DNA of 64,000 nucleotides from Agrococcus sp. SL85 (GTDB lineage: Bacteria > Actinomycetota > Actinomycetes > Actinomycetales > Microbacteriaceae), in contig NZ_CP113066.1 of the NCBI RefSeq assembly GCF_026625845.1, positions 1,860,001 through 1,924,000 of the forward strand. Reading direction: 5' to 3'. Below, piece after piece: positions 8,523-17,462 of the stretch. The stretch's first letter is position 1. The number at the start of each line of letters is the position of its first letter. The notes beneath the pieces are model-generated. The model was not told the DNA's origin, made no database searches, and saw nothing but the letters and a program-made list of their open reading frames with translations. Made by a program: the position numbers and the translations under genes.

Positions 8523-9467
8523 ATGCGCGTCATCGACTGGCTCATGGAGGGCGACCCGGCGATCCGCTGGCAGGTCATGCAGGACCTGCTCGAGGCGGAT
8601 CGGGCGGAGGTCGCGGCCGAGCGCGCGAGGGTCGCGCTCGAGGGCTGGGGCGCGCAGCTGCTCGCGGCGCGCGATCCTGGGGGCCTGTGGGCGGGCGGCA
8701 CGTTCTTCCCGGCGACGGAGCCGACGTCGCCGAAGCAGCCCTGGACGGCGACGCACCCGGTGCTCGTCGAGCTGCGCCTGCTCGGCCTCGACCCCGAGAG
8801 CCACGAGGCGCGGGCCGCCATCGCCGACGCGCGGCGCCTCGCCCGCTGGGAGCACGACGGCCAGCCCTTCCTCGAGGGCGAGGTCGAGCCGTGCATCAAC
8901 GCGGCGCTCGTGAGCAACGCCGTCCACTTCGGCGAGCGCGTCGACGGTGTCGTCGAGCGGCTGCTCGGCGAGCAGATGGCCGACGGCGGCTGGAACTGCG
9001 AGCAGGAGCAGGGCAGCACGCGCGGCTCCTTCGACACGACGATCGCGGTCGTGGAGGCGCTGCTCGCGCAGGAGCGCCGCCTCGAGCGCGAGGGCGGCGA
9101 CGACCGCCGGCTGCGCCTCGCGCGCGAGCGCGGCGAGGCGTACCTGCTCGAGCGCGGCCTGCTGCGCCGCAGGAGCACGGGCGAGGTGATCGACGAGGAC
9201 TACCTGCGCCTCGCCGCGCCGCCGCGATGGCACTACGACGTGCTGCGCGCGCTCGAGCACCTGCGCGACGCGGGCTACGAGCCGGACGATCGGATGCGCG
9301 AGGCGCTGGACGTCGTCCGCGGCAAGCGTCGCGACGACGGCACCTGGCCGCTCGACGTCCGCTGGGGCGGCGATGCCTGGGTCGAGTACGGCACGGTGGG
9401 GGAGCCGAACCGCTGGATCACGATGCGAGCGCTGCGCGTGCTGCGCTGGGCCGGCGACCAGGCCTGA
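8523..9467 (+). CDS. Terpenoid-cyclase/prenyltransferase-fold protein (squalene cyclase-like repeats)
   Basis: A 314-residue protein built of alpha-alpha barrel repeats like those in squalene cyclases and prenyltransferase beta subunits. Repeats of the type LLGEQMADGGWNCEQ and VVRGKRRDDGTWPLD show the QW-like G-G/T-W pattern, with further copies at AARDPGGLWAGG. The catalytic DxDD motif of true squalene-hopene cyclases is not seen, and the length is about half of theirs, so it is not a standard cyclase. The ATG at 8523 is used; CAGGAT 7 bases upstream could be a -10 for a leaderless mRNA. It has no functional link to its neighbours, lying between a repeat region and the Tad operon. Confidence 0.75.
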   Translation: MRVIDWLMEGDPAIRWQVMQDLLEADRAEVAAERARVALEGWGAQLLAARDPGGLWAGGTFFPATEPTSPKQPWTATHPVLVELRLLGLDPESHEARAAIADARRLARWEHDGQPFLEGEVEPCINAALVSNAVHFGERVDGVVERLLGEQMADGGWNCEQEQGSTRGSFDTTIAVVEALLAQERRLEREGGDDRRLRLARERGEAYLLERGLLRRRSTGEVIDEDYLRLAAPPRWHYDVLRALEHLRDAGYEPDDRMREALDVVRGKRRDDGTWPLDVRWGGDAWVEYGTVGEPNRWITMRALRVLRWAGDQA

Positions 9468-9540
9468 TCGAGGAGGTCCGGGACGCGGCCCTGTGGAGAG
9501 CTCCTGCGAGGCGTGACGCGCCTGGGCTTCACTGGCTCGC

Positions 9541-10773
9541 ATGCGCCAGGCCGTCGCCGAGATCACCGCCACCGTGCGGGCGAGGGTGCGTCGCGACGGC
9601 GTCGACCTCGCCGGCTCGGGCGACCTCGCCGAGCGCTACGTGCGCGACGCGGTGCGCGCCTACGCCGAGCGATCGCTGGGCGGCAGCGTGCCGATGCTGG
9701 CCGACGAGCGCGCGGCCGAGCGCGACGTGCTCGCCGCCGTCCGCGGCTACGGTCCGCTGCAGCCCTACCTCGACGACCCCGAGATCGAGGAGCTCTGGAT
9801 CAACCAGGGCTCGCGCGTCTTCGCCGCCCGCTCCGGCGTCTCCGAGCAGCTGCCGCTGCGGCTCACGGAGGGCGAGGTGCGAGACCTCGTGGAGCGCATG
9901 CTCTCGACCACAGGCCGCCGCGTCGACCTCAGCACGCCCTTCGTCGACGCCTCGCTGCCCGACGGCTCGCGGCTGCACGTCGCGTCGGGCGACGTCGCGC
10001 GCGGCGCCATGAGCATCAACATCCGCAAGTTCTCGCGCCGGCTCGCCTCGCTGTCGGCGCTCGTCGAGCGCGGCGCGCTCCACCAGCAGGCGGCGTCGTT
10101 CCTGCGGCAGTCCGTGATCGCGGGCTGCAACATCCTCGTCTCCGGTCCGACGCACGCCGGCAAGACGACCCTGCTGAACGCGCTGCTCGGCGCGGTGCGG
10201 CCGGGAGAGCGGGTGGTCACCGTCGAGGAGACCTTCGAGCTCGACCCGCCCGTCGACGACATCGTCGGGCTGCAGTGCCGCCAGCCCTCCCTCGAGGGCA
10301 CGGGCGAGATCACCCTCCGCCGCCTCGTGAAGGAGTCGCTCCGGATGCGGCCCGACCGCCTGGTCGTCGGCGAGGTGCGCGAGGCGGAGGCCCTCGACCT
10401 CTTGATCGCGCTGAACTCCGGCGTGAGCGGCATGTGCTCGATCCACGCGAACTCCGCCCGCGACGCGCTCTCGAAGCTCTCGACCCTGCCGCTGCTCGCG
10501 GGGCGGAACATCGACGCCGGCTTCGTGCTGCCGACGGTCGCGCAGTGCATCGACCTCGTCGTGCACCTCGCGATCGACGCGCGCGGGAACCGGCAGGTGG
10601 TCGAGATCCTCGCGCCCACAGGGCACGTGCAGGGCACCGTCATCGAGGGCTCCAGCATCTTCGCGCTGCGCGGCGGGCTGCTCGAGGCCACGGGCTCGCA
10701 CCCGACGCGGCTCGAGAAGTTCGCCGCGGTCGGCGCCGACCCCACCGCGCTGCTCGCCCGGGGTGCGGCATGA
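9541..10773 (+). CDS. tadA: Tad pilus assembly ATPase (TadA/CpaF family)
   Basis: The motor ATPase of a type IVc (Tad/Flp) pilus or related secretion system; it works as a hexamer at the inner face of the membrane. Of 410 residues, the N-terminal part (GYGPLQPYLDDPEIEELWIN) is the CpaF signature. Walker A GPTHAGKTT lies near residues 202-210, followed by the Asp box VEETFEL, Walker B MRPDRLVVGEVR and the His box SIHANSARDAL. It is the first gene of an operon running to 14113. The locus has no visible TadZ or prepilin peptidase gene, so those must be elsewhere if the pilus is functional. Confidence 0.93.
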   Translation: MRQAVAEITATVRARVRRDGVDLAGSGDLAERYVRDAVRAYAERSLGGSVPMLADERAAERDVLAAVRGYGPLQPYLDDPEIEELWINQGSRVFAARSGVSEQLPLRLTEGEVRDLVERMLSTTGRRVDLSTPFVDASLPDGSRLHVASGDVARGAMSINIRKFSRRLASLSALVERGALHQQAASFLRQSVIAGCNILVSGPTHAGKTTLLNALLGAVRPGERVVTVEETFELDPPVDDIVGLQCRQPSLEGTGEITLRRLVKESLRMRPDRLVVGEVREAEALDLLIALNSGVSGMCSIHANSARDALSKLSTLPLLAGRNIDAGFVLPTVAQCIDLVVHLAIDARGNRQVVEILAPTGHVQGTVIEGSSIFALRGGLLEATGSHPTRLEKFAAVGADPTALLARGAA

Positions 10774-10807
10774 GCCGGGGCGGGCGCCCGGCGGAGGGCG
10801 GTGCGGC

Positions 10808-11671
10808 ATGGACGGACTGAGCTGGCTGCTGGGCGCCGCGCTCGGCCTCGGCCTCGTGCTCGCCGCGAGCCCGTGGCTGTGGCCGCAGACCTCCCGACGG
10901 CAGGATCCGCGCCGCAGCCGGATCGTCGACCACCTCACGCAGGCGGGCCTCGACGGCGTCCCGCCCCTCGCCGTCGCCGCCGCATCGCTGCTGCTCGGCG
11001 TGCTCGCTGCGGGCGTGGCGCTCGCGCTCGCGCCGGTCGTGGCCGTCGCCGCCGCGGCGTTCGCGGTGGGCGCGGCCGCTCCGCCGCTCGCGGTGCGGTG
11101 GCGAGCCCGCCGCCGCCGCCGCGCGCAGGCGGCCGTGTGGCCCGACGTGGTCGATCACCTCGTCTCGGCCGTCCGCTCGGGCCTCGCGCTGCCGGACGCC
11201 GTGGCGCAGCTGCAGGACGCCGGCCCGGCGATCACGCGCCCCGCGTTCGCCGCCTACGCGGCCGACCACCGCGCCACGGGCTCCTTCTCGTACGCGATCG
11301 ACCGGTTGAAGGACCGGCTCGCCGACCCGGTCGCCGACCGCATCCTCGAGACGCTGCGGATGGCGCGCGAGGTCGGCGGCAGCGAGGTCACGACGGTGCT
11401 GCGCGACCTCGCCGCGTACCTCCGCGTTGACCTCGCGACGCGCAACGAGCTCGAGGCGCGCCAGACCTGGGTGGTGAACGCCGCGCGGCTCGGCGTCGCG
11501 GCGCCCTGGATCGTGCTCCTCATCCTCTCGACCCGGCCCGAGGCCGCGCAGGCGTACAACGCGCCCGGCGGCGTCGCGCTCATCGTCGGCGGCGCCGTCG
11601 TCACCGTCATCGCCTACCGCGTCATGCTGCGGATCGGCGCGCTCCCGACCGAGGCGAGGTGGTTCGCGTGA
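10808..11671 (+). CDS. tadB: Tad pilus assembly membrane protein (TadB-like)
   Basis: An inner-membrane platform protein with a T2SSF (GspF) domain. The 287 residues contain two N-terminal hydrophobic segments (LLGAALGLGLVLAASPWLW and the long Ala/Val-rich stretch around residues 55-95), a cytoplasmic part with WPDVVDHLVSAVRSGLALPDAVAQL, then the RMAREVGG and LRDLAAYLRVDL blocks, and two C-terminal membrane helices. It lies 34 bases after tadA and overlaps tadC by 4 bases (GTGA). Confidence 0.88.
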   Translation: MDGLSWLLGAALGLGLVLAASPWLWPQTSRRQDPRRSRIVDHLTQAGLDGVPPLAVAAASLLLGVLAAGVALALAPVVAVAAAAFAVGAAAPPLAVRWRARRRRRAQAAVWPDVVDHLVSAVRSGLALPDAVAQLQDAGPAITRPAFAAYAADHRATGSFSYAIDRLKDRLADPVADRILETLRMAREVGGSEVTTVLRDLAAYLRVDLATRNELEARQTWVVNAARLGVAAPWIVLLILSTRPEAAQAYNAPGGVALIVGGAVVTVIAYRVMLRIGALPTEARWFA

Positions 11672-12604
11672 GCGCGGAGCTCGGCTGGTCGCTCATCCTC
11701 GGCTCGAGCCTCGGGATGGGGCTGTGGCTGCTCGTGAGCCTCGTGCCGATCCTGCGGCGGCCGCTGCTGCTGCACCGGGTCGCGCCCTACGTGCTCGACG
11801 TCTCCTCCGGTGCCCGCGACCTCGTGGCGCGCCGTCGCGTCGACCCCGCCCGGGTGCTGGGCGTCGTCGCATCGCCGGTCGGCGACCGGCTCGCGCCCGT
11901 CGTCCATGCGGTGCTCGGGGCGCCCGACACGATCCGCCGCCGCCTGCGCCAAGCAGCTTCCACGGAGTCGCTCGAGGACGTGCGCGGCAAGCAGCTGCGA
12001 TGGGGCGTGCTCGGCGGCGTCGTCGGCACGGCGCTCGGGGTCGTCGGCGCCGTGCAGGGGGCGAGCCCGGCCCTCCCCGCCGGCCTCGGGCTCCTCGGTG
12101 CCGCGTGCGGGGCGCTCGCCGTCGACGTGCTGCTGCAGCGAGCCGCGAAGCGGCGGCTCGCGCGCATCTCGGGCGAGCTGCCGTCGATCCTCGAGTTCCT
12201 CTCGCTGAGCCTCGCGGCGGGCGAGGGCCTCCAGGATGCGCTGCGGCGGGTCGGCGCGGCCGGCTCGAGCGCGCTCGGGCGCGAGGCTCGGCGGCGTCGT
12301 CGCCGACGCGGCCGCCGGCACGAGCCTCTCGAGCGCGCTCGAGACGCTCGCGACCGAGCTCGGCCACCCTGGCGTGACCCGCAGCGTCGATCAGATGCGG
12401 GGCGCACTCGAGCGGGGCACCCCGCTCGCCCAGACGCTGCAGGCGCAGGCGCTCGACGCCCGCGACGCCGCGAAGCGCGACCTGCTGGAGGCAGCGGGCC
12501 GCAAGGAGATCTCGATGCTCGTGCCGCTCGTCTTCGGCCTGCTGCCGACGACGGTGGCGTTCGCGCTGTGGCCCGGGGTGCACGTGCTCCAGGTCGGATT
12601 CTGA
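11668..12604 (+). CDS. tadC: Tad pilus assembly membrane protein (TadC-like), one +1 indel
   Basis: The second T2SSF platform protein of the pilus. The first part has membrane helices and RISGELPSILEFLSLSLAAGEGLQDAL, the standard entry to the T2SSF domain. The frame breaks at 12284-12288, where GCGAGGCTCG should read GCGAGCTCG. Removing one G joins it to ELGGVVADAAAGTSLSSALE and then KRDLLEAAGRKEISMLVPLVF and a final membrane helix, giving 311 residues. The break has the same AGCT context as the others in this window. The GTG start overlaps the tadB stop. It is probably an intact gene in the living cell. Confidence 0.87.
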
Positions 12605-12615
12605 AGGAGGAAGCG

Positions 12616-12804
12616 ATGTCCACGATCAGCAGGAGGTTCCAGCGGCTCGTCGGCCGCGTCGCCCAGGAGGAGCGCGGGGACGTGCCCGGCTGGGTGCTCG
12701 TCACGCTCATGACCGCGGGGCTCGTCATCGTGCTCTGGACGGTGGCGGGACCCGCGCTCACCGGAGTCTTCGAGCAGGCGATCGCGCGCGTCACGAGCTT
12801 CTGA
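12616..12804 (+). CDS. Small Flp-pilin-like membrane protein (DUF4244-like)
   Basis: A 62-residue protein with a charged N-terminus and one membrane helix (VLVTLMTAGLVIVLWTVAGPAL). Its position between tadC and tadE is where the major Flp pilin or the actinobacterial DUF4244 protein is normally encoded, so it is the best candidate for the pilin subunit. RGDVPGWVLVTLMTAG could be the prepilin cleavage region, although the usual G/x-x-x-x-E-Y motif is not clear. AAGGAGG lies 6 bases before the ATG. It overlaps the next gene by one base. Confidence 0.75.
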   Translation: MSTISRRFQRLVGRVAQEERGDVPGWVLVTLMTAGLVIVLWTVAGPALTGVFEQAIARVTSF

Positions 12805-13184
12805 TGCGGCTGGCCGACGAGCGCGGCTCGGCGGTCGCCGAGTTCGCCATGGTCGCGGCGCTGCTCGTGGCGCTCGTGCTCGCGGTGATCCAGCTCTCCC
12901 TCGCGATGCACGTGCGCGCCACGCTCGCCGACGCGGCCGCCGAAGGAGCCCGGCACGCCTCGCTCGTGGGCGCCGACGCCGGCGCCGGCGTGGCCCGCAC
13001 GCAGGCGCTCATCACGACGGCGGTCGGCGCCGACTACGCGCAGGACGTGACGGCCGGCACCGCGGTCGTCGCGGGCGTCGACACGATCCGCATCACGGTC
13101 GCCGCGCCGCTGCCGGTCCTCGGCCTCATCGGTCCGACGGGTCTGGAGGTGAGCGGCCATGCGCCCGTCGAAGCGCTCGGCTGA
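12804..13184 (+). CDS. tadE: TadE-like pilus assembly protein
   Basis: A 126-residue minor pseudopilin. ERGSAVAEFAMVAALLVALVLAVIQ is the classic TadE start: a short charged leader, the A-E-F motif with the conserved Glu, and a membrane helix. The rest is an extracytoplasmic domain (ATLADAAAEGARHASLVG), as in TadE proteins. Its ATG overlaps the stop of the pilin-like gene, and its end overlaps the next TadE-like gene by 26 bases. Confidence 0.87.
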   Translation: MRLADERGSAVAEFAMVAALLVALVLAVIQLSLAMHVRATLADAAAEGARHASLVGADAGAGVARTQALITTAVGADYAQDVTAGTAVVAGVDTIRITVAAPLPVLGLIGPTGLEVSGHAPVEALG

Positions 13185-13656
13185 GGCCCTCGCACCGCGC
13201 ATCGCGCAGCTGCGTGCGTGCCTCGCCGACGACCGCGGCAGCGCCTCGCTCGAGTTCCTGACGGTCGGCGTGCTGCTGCTGGTGCCGCTCGTCTACCTCG
13301 TGCTCGTGCTCGGCCAGATCCAGCTCGCGGTGCTGGGGGTCGAGGGCGCAAGCCGGCACGCGGCGCGCGTCGTGGCCGCGGCCGACAGCCACGAGGCGGG
13401 ACTCGCCGCGGCCGATCGAGCGATCCGCGTCGCGCTCTCGGACGCCGGCGTCGACCCCGCAGCCGCAGGGGTCGTCGTCACCTGCGAGCCGCGGCCCGAC
13501 GCCTGCACGACGCCGCGCGGCACCGTGACCGTGCGGGTGGAGGCTGCCGCCCCGCTTCCGCTGGCACCGCCGGTGCTGGGGCTCGAGACCGGCATCGCCG
13601 TGCCGGTCGAGGCGCAGGCGATGCAGCCCGTCTCCGCGTTCGGGGCGCAGCCATGA
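13159..13656 (+). CDS. Second TadE/TadF-like pilus assembly protein
   Basis: A 165-residue minor pilin paralogue. DRGSASLEFLTVGVLLLVPLVYLVLVLGQ has the TadE-type S-L-E-F motif and membrane helix at about residues 27-55, and the following ARVVAAADSH block resembles the helix after the membrane part in TadE. CEPRPDAC may form a disulfide outside the cell. It begins inside the tadE gene in another frame, which suggests translational coupling. It ends 4 bases into the next gene. Confidence 0.82.
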   Translation: MRPSKRSAEALAPRIAQLRACLADDRGSASLEFLTVGVLLLVPLVYLVLVLGQIQLAVLGVEGASRHAARVVAAADSHEAGLAAADRAIRVALSDAGVDPAAAGVVVTCEPRPDACTTPRGTVTVRVEAAAPLPLAPPVLGLETGIAVPVEAQAMQPVSAFGAQP

Positions 13657-14113
13657 GGGCCGCGCTCGGCCGCGCATGGCTTCGGCTCCGCCGCGAGGAG
13701 GAGGGATCGACGCTGCTGCTCACGATCGGCTTCGCGGCGCTCGCGCTCGCGCTGATCCTCGCCGTCACCGCTGCCACGAGCCTGCTCGTCGAGCGGCGCC
13801 GCCTCTACACGGTCGCCGACGGCGCGGCCCTCGCCGCGGCGGAGGCCTTCGCGCTCGAGCAGGTGCGCTTCGACGGCGAGGCTCGCGAGCCCCGAGGCTC
13901 GCCGACGGGGCGGTCGACCGCGCGGCGGTCGCGTGGGCGGCGGCGGCCGAGGGCGAGCTCGACGCCGTGCAGGTCGAGGGTGCGAGCGCGGATGCACGGA
14001 GCGCCACCGTCGCCGTCTCGTCCGCCTGGCGGCCGCCGGTCGTGAGCCTGTTCCTGCCGGAGGGCATCCGGCTCGACGTCACGGCGACCGCCCGCTCGGT
14101 GTTCGTCGACTGA
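13653..14113 (+). CDS. TadG-like pilus protein, two +1 indels
   Basis: The first 76 residues show the TadG pattern: a short basic leader, EEEGSTLLLTIGFAALALALILAVTAAT as membrane helix, and RRRLYTVADGAALAAAEAFAL, the DUF2134/TadG_N region. Two AGGCT sequences at 13879-13883 and 13895-13899 then break the frame. Correcting only one leaves it closed; correcting both gives DGELASPELADGAVDRAAVAWA and a continuous 152-residue protein to the TGA at 14111-14113. Such secretion-associated proteins in Actinobacteria are often this short. It is the last gene of the Tad operon and converges with the phosphoesterase gene 23 bases away. Confidence 0.82.
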
Positions 14114-14136
14114 GCGGGTGGGTGGACGATCGCGCG

Positions 14137-17023
14137 TCAGGGCGTCCGGGTCACCCGCAGGTCGTCGAACGACAGCACCGTGCGGGGCACGGTCGAGGTG
14201 CTCGAGATCGCGCCCCGGAGCGCCACCTGCCCAGCGGACTGCAGGCCGGCCGTGGCGTCCGTCGCCTGGATCTGCCACTGCGTTGGCGGGCTGCCGGTCG
14301 CGCGCCACGCGCTCGCCGCGAGCGCCGTGGGCGAGGTGCCGCGCACGCTCAGCCGCACCACGATCGCCTCGCCCGGTGCGTAGGTGCCGGGCAGCACGAC
14401 GCCGCCGGCCGCGCCGATCGCCGTCTCGCCGCGCAGCAGGAAGAGCCGCATCGCGCCGCCCGCGTCGAGCCGCAGCCGCGCGGCGTAGGCTCGCGGTGCC
14501 GACGACGCGCCCGAGCACCGTGGCGCTCGCGGCGCCGCCCGCCGCGGGGACGTCGGCGCGGACCGCCACCTGCACCACCGCGTCTGCGGTGCTGAGCGCC
14601 CCGAGCGTCGCCGTGCGCGTCTGCGCGGGGATGAGCGTCAGCTGGCCACGGCCGCCCGCGACCGAGAACGGCGCCGTCGTCCCGCCGCCCGCCGTCCACG
14701 CGCCGCCGCCGTCGGCCGAGCCCCAGCCTCCGGTCGCCGATCGCTCGAAGGCGTCGCTCGCGAGCACATCGGGCGGCGGAGGCGGCGGCGCCACCACCAC
14801 GGTGCGCTCGGTCGTCGCCGTCGCGCCGTCGTCATCGGTGACGGTGAGGCCCACCACGTAGGTGCCGGGCGCCGCGTAGGTGCGCCGGGCGGTGGCACCG
14901 GTGGCGGTCGCGCCGTCGCCGAAGCGCCACGACCACGCCACGACCCGACCGTCGGCGTCGGAGGCTCCCGTGCCGTCGGCGTCGAGCACCGACCCCGCGA
15001 GCGACGTGATGAACGACGCGGTCGGCGGCTGGTTCGGGGGCGGCGGAGGCGGCGGGGGCGGCGGTGCCCCGGCGCCGGTCACGCGCAGGTCGTCGAAGGT
15101 CAGCCGCGTCGTCGCCACGGTGGAGGACGCGCTCACCGAGCCCTTGATCGCCACCGTGCCCGCCGTCTGCAGCCCTGCGGCGCTGCTCGTGGCGGTGAGC
15201 TGCCACGACGACGGCGGGGAGCCGCCCGCGGGCCACACCGAGGCGGCGAGCTGCGTGGGGGAGGTGCCGGTCACCGAGAGGCGGGCGGCGAGCGGCTGCC
15301 CCGGCGACCACGTGCCGGTGGCGGTCGCGAGGCCGGTGCTGCCCTGCAGCAGGTGGAGGCGCAGCACGCCGCCGGGCTCGAAGCGCACGTTGAGCCCGTA
15401 GGAGCTCGCGCCCACCGTGCGGCCCTGGATCGTGGCGTGGGCGGCGCCGCCCACCGAGGCGACGTCGGAGCGCAGCGTCGCGTCGACCACGACGGCGTCG
15501 GCCGAGACCGCGCCGAGCGTCGCGACGCGGGTCTGCGAGGGGATGAGCGCCAGCTGCCCGCGGCCGCCCGTCACCGAGAGCGGCCCGCCCGTGCCGCTGC
15601 TCGTCGTCCAGGCGCCGCCGACGTCGGCCGTGCCCCAGCCTCCCGAGGCCGTGCGCTCGAAGGCGTCGGCCGCGAGCACCTGCTGCGCGGGCGGCGCGGT
15701 GCGCAGCGTCCAGGTGGGGGAGGTGGTGCGGCTCGTGCCGTCGTCGACGACCGCGCGCCACTCGTAGGCGGTGTCGGGCTCGAGGCCCTCCCAGGGCGCC
15801 GAGGCGGTGCCGCCCGCGGCGACCGTGCGGGTCGCGATGGGCGCGAAGGGCGCCGGCTGCGGCTCTGCGAGGGGGAACGGCAGCGTGAACGCCGAGCTCG
15901 CATCGGTCTCGTACCGGCCGAGCACGGGGGAGTACGTCTCGGCGCGCATCGTGCCGGCCGCCGGGTCGAAGCGGTAGGTGCGCAGCCAGCCGTCGCCGCC
16001 GTTCGCGCGCGCCTGGTAGTTCGAGAGGATCTGGTGCACGGGCTGGCCGCACGCGTTCGCGTCGGTGCGGTTGGCCTCGCCGAGGTCGCCGTCGTGCGCG
16101 TGGCCCGCGACCACGAGCCGGATCTCGCAGTTGGTGCGCACGAAGTCCTGCCACAGCGCCGTCTGCGAGGTGCCGCCGGGCCGCTCGGCCGCCACGTTCC
16201 TGAGGCCGTCGACGCGCAGGAAGCTGTGCGTGGCGAGGATGACGATGCGGCCCGGATGCGCGTCGATCACGCGCTCGGCCCAGTCGAGCGCGACGCGCGG
16301 CGCCTCCCACTCGAGGTTGAGCACCAGGAGGTCGCGGCCGCCCGCGGTGAGGAGCGCGTAGCTGTCGCCGTTGCCGCGGTCCACCGGGTCCGGCCCGAAC
16401 TGGCTCTGGCCCAGGTGGCCGCCGTAGCGCGTGCTCGCGTCGTTCCAGGCGGCGCCCGCGAACCGGGCGACGCCGAAGCGCGCCTCGTACTCGGCGAGGT
16501 CGCCCGTCGCCTCGTCGAAGTCGTGGTTGCCGGGGAGCACCGTGTAGGGCACGGCGGCGTCGTCGAGGATGCGGAAGGCGGTCGAGACGTTCGTCCACTG
16601 CCGCGGCACGTCCCAGTCGCTCACGAGGTCGCCCAGCTGCATGACGAAGGCCGTGGCGAGGGCCGCGCGGCTGTCGCGCACCCACCGCAGCTGCGCCTCC
16701 AGGTTCGCCTCGTTCGCGTAGCTGTAGTTCTGGGTGTCGGGCACGACGACGATCGAGAACGGGGCGGCGTCCGTGGGTCCCGGCACCTTCGCCCCGACGC
16801 GGCGACCCTCGAGGACGACGTCGAGCGAGCCGCCGTCGGGGTCGTCCGCGACGACCGAGAGCGTGGGCACGGCACCGCTGGTGGCGCCGTCGGCAGGGCC
16901 GACGAGCGTCGCGGCGGGCGCCGCGGCGGCGGCGGCGGGCGCCGTGAGCACCGCGGCGGCGAGCGCGAGCGCGATCGCGGCGGCCGCGGCCGGGAGCCTG
17001 AGGGATCGGGACGCTGCAGACAC
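14137..17023 (-). CDS. Secreted metallophosphoesterase with PKD and two beta-sandwich domains, one +1 indel
   Basis: A large exported phosphoesterase (961 residues after correction). Order: signal peptide (residues 1-35, Ala-rich); a calcineurin-like domain with VPDTQNYSY, QLGDLVSDWD, LPGNHDF, ATHSF and VAGHAHDGD, which supply the metal-binding Asp, Asn and His residues; a fibronectin-like part; a beta-sandwich domain starting ADAFERTASGGWGTADVGG; a run of ten prolines; a PKD domain (WRFGDGATATG); a second copy of the beta-sandwich domain. The frame breaks in the last domain at 14487-14491 (AGGCT, AGCCT on the coding strand); removing one base restores GTASYAARLRLDAGG and the end RVTRTP. GGAGGT precedes the GTG start at 17021-17023. 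Substrate unknown. Confidence 0.88.
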
Positions 17024-17204
17024 GGGCACCTCCGTCGCCGGCCCGTGACGCCTGGTCTCCGGGAGCGCGTCGTCGCGCTCCTGAGCGCGATGATGGCACT
17101 CGCCGTGCGCGCCGACAAGAGACGTCTCGCGGCCTGCCGGCCGCCGCTCGGTCGCCCGCCGCTCGGTCGCCCGCCGCTCAGTGCGCGGGAGTACCCTCCC
17201 GGGC

Positions 17205-17447
17205 ATGGCCGAGCAGACCCCGGACGAGCCCCAGATCGACGACGACGCCGTCGCCGCGAGCCTGACGACCGACCAGCCCGAGCAGGCGGCCGACGGCCTG
17301 CGGCAGCTCATGGAGCACCCCGGATTCCGCGCCCTCGTGGAGCAGATCCAGCAGGGCGAGCTCGACGACGACGAGCTGCGCGCCGAGGCGACGTCGTTCG
17401 CCCACGACCTGCTCGCGCGCCAGGAGCTGCACCGCGACGAGCAGTAG
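17205..17447 (+). CDS. Small acidic hypothetical protein
   Basis: I do not recognise this 80-residue, strongly acidic protein. It is helix-rich and soluble, with no membrane segment or cysteine: MAEQTPDEPQIDDD at the start and GELDDDELRAEATSFAHDLL near the end. TACCCT at 17192-17197 lies 7 bases before the ATG, fitting a leaderless promoter. It ends 15 bases from the convergent MFS gene. Codon use matches the neighbours, so it is probably real. Confidence 0.6.
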   Translation: MAEQTPDEPQIDDDAVAASLTTDQPEQAADGLRQLMEHPGFRALVEQIQQGELDDDELRAEATSFAHDLLARQELHRDEQ

Positions 17448-17462
17448 CGGCCCTGCCGCGGG

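Noticed and set aside
13805..17311. Long antisense open frames across the Tad, phosphoesterase and other genes
   Set aside because: High G+C makes stop codons rare in every frame; these translations are Arg/Ala/Pro-rich with no family motifs.
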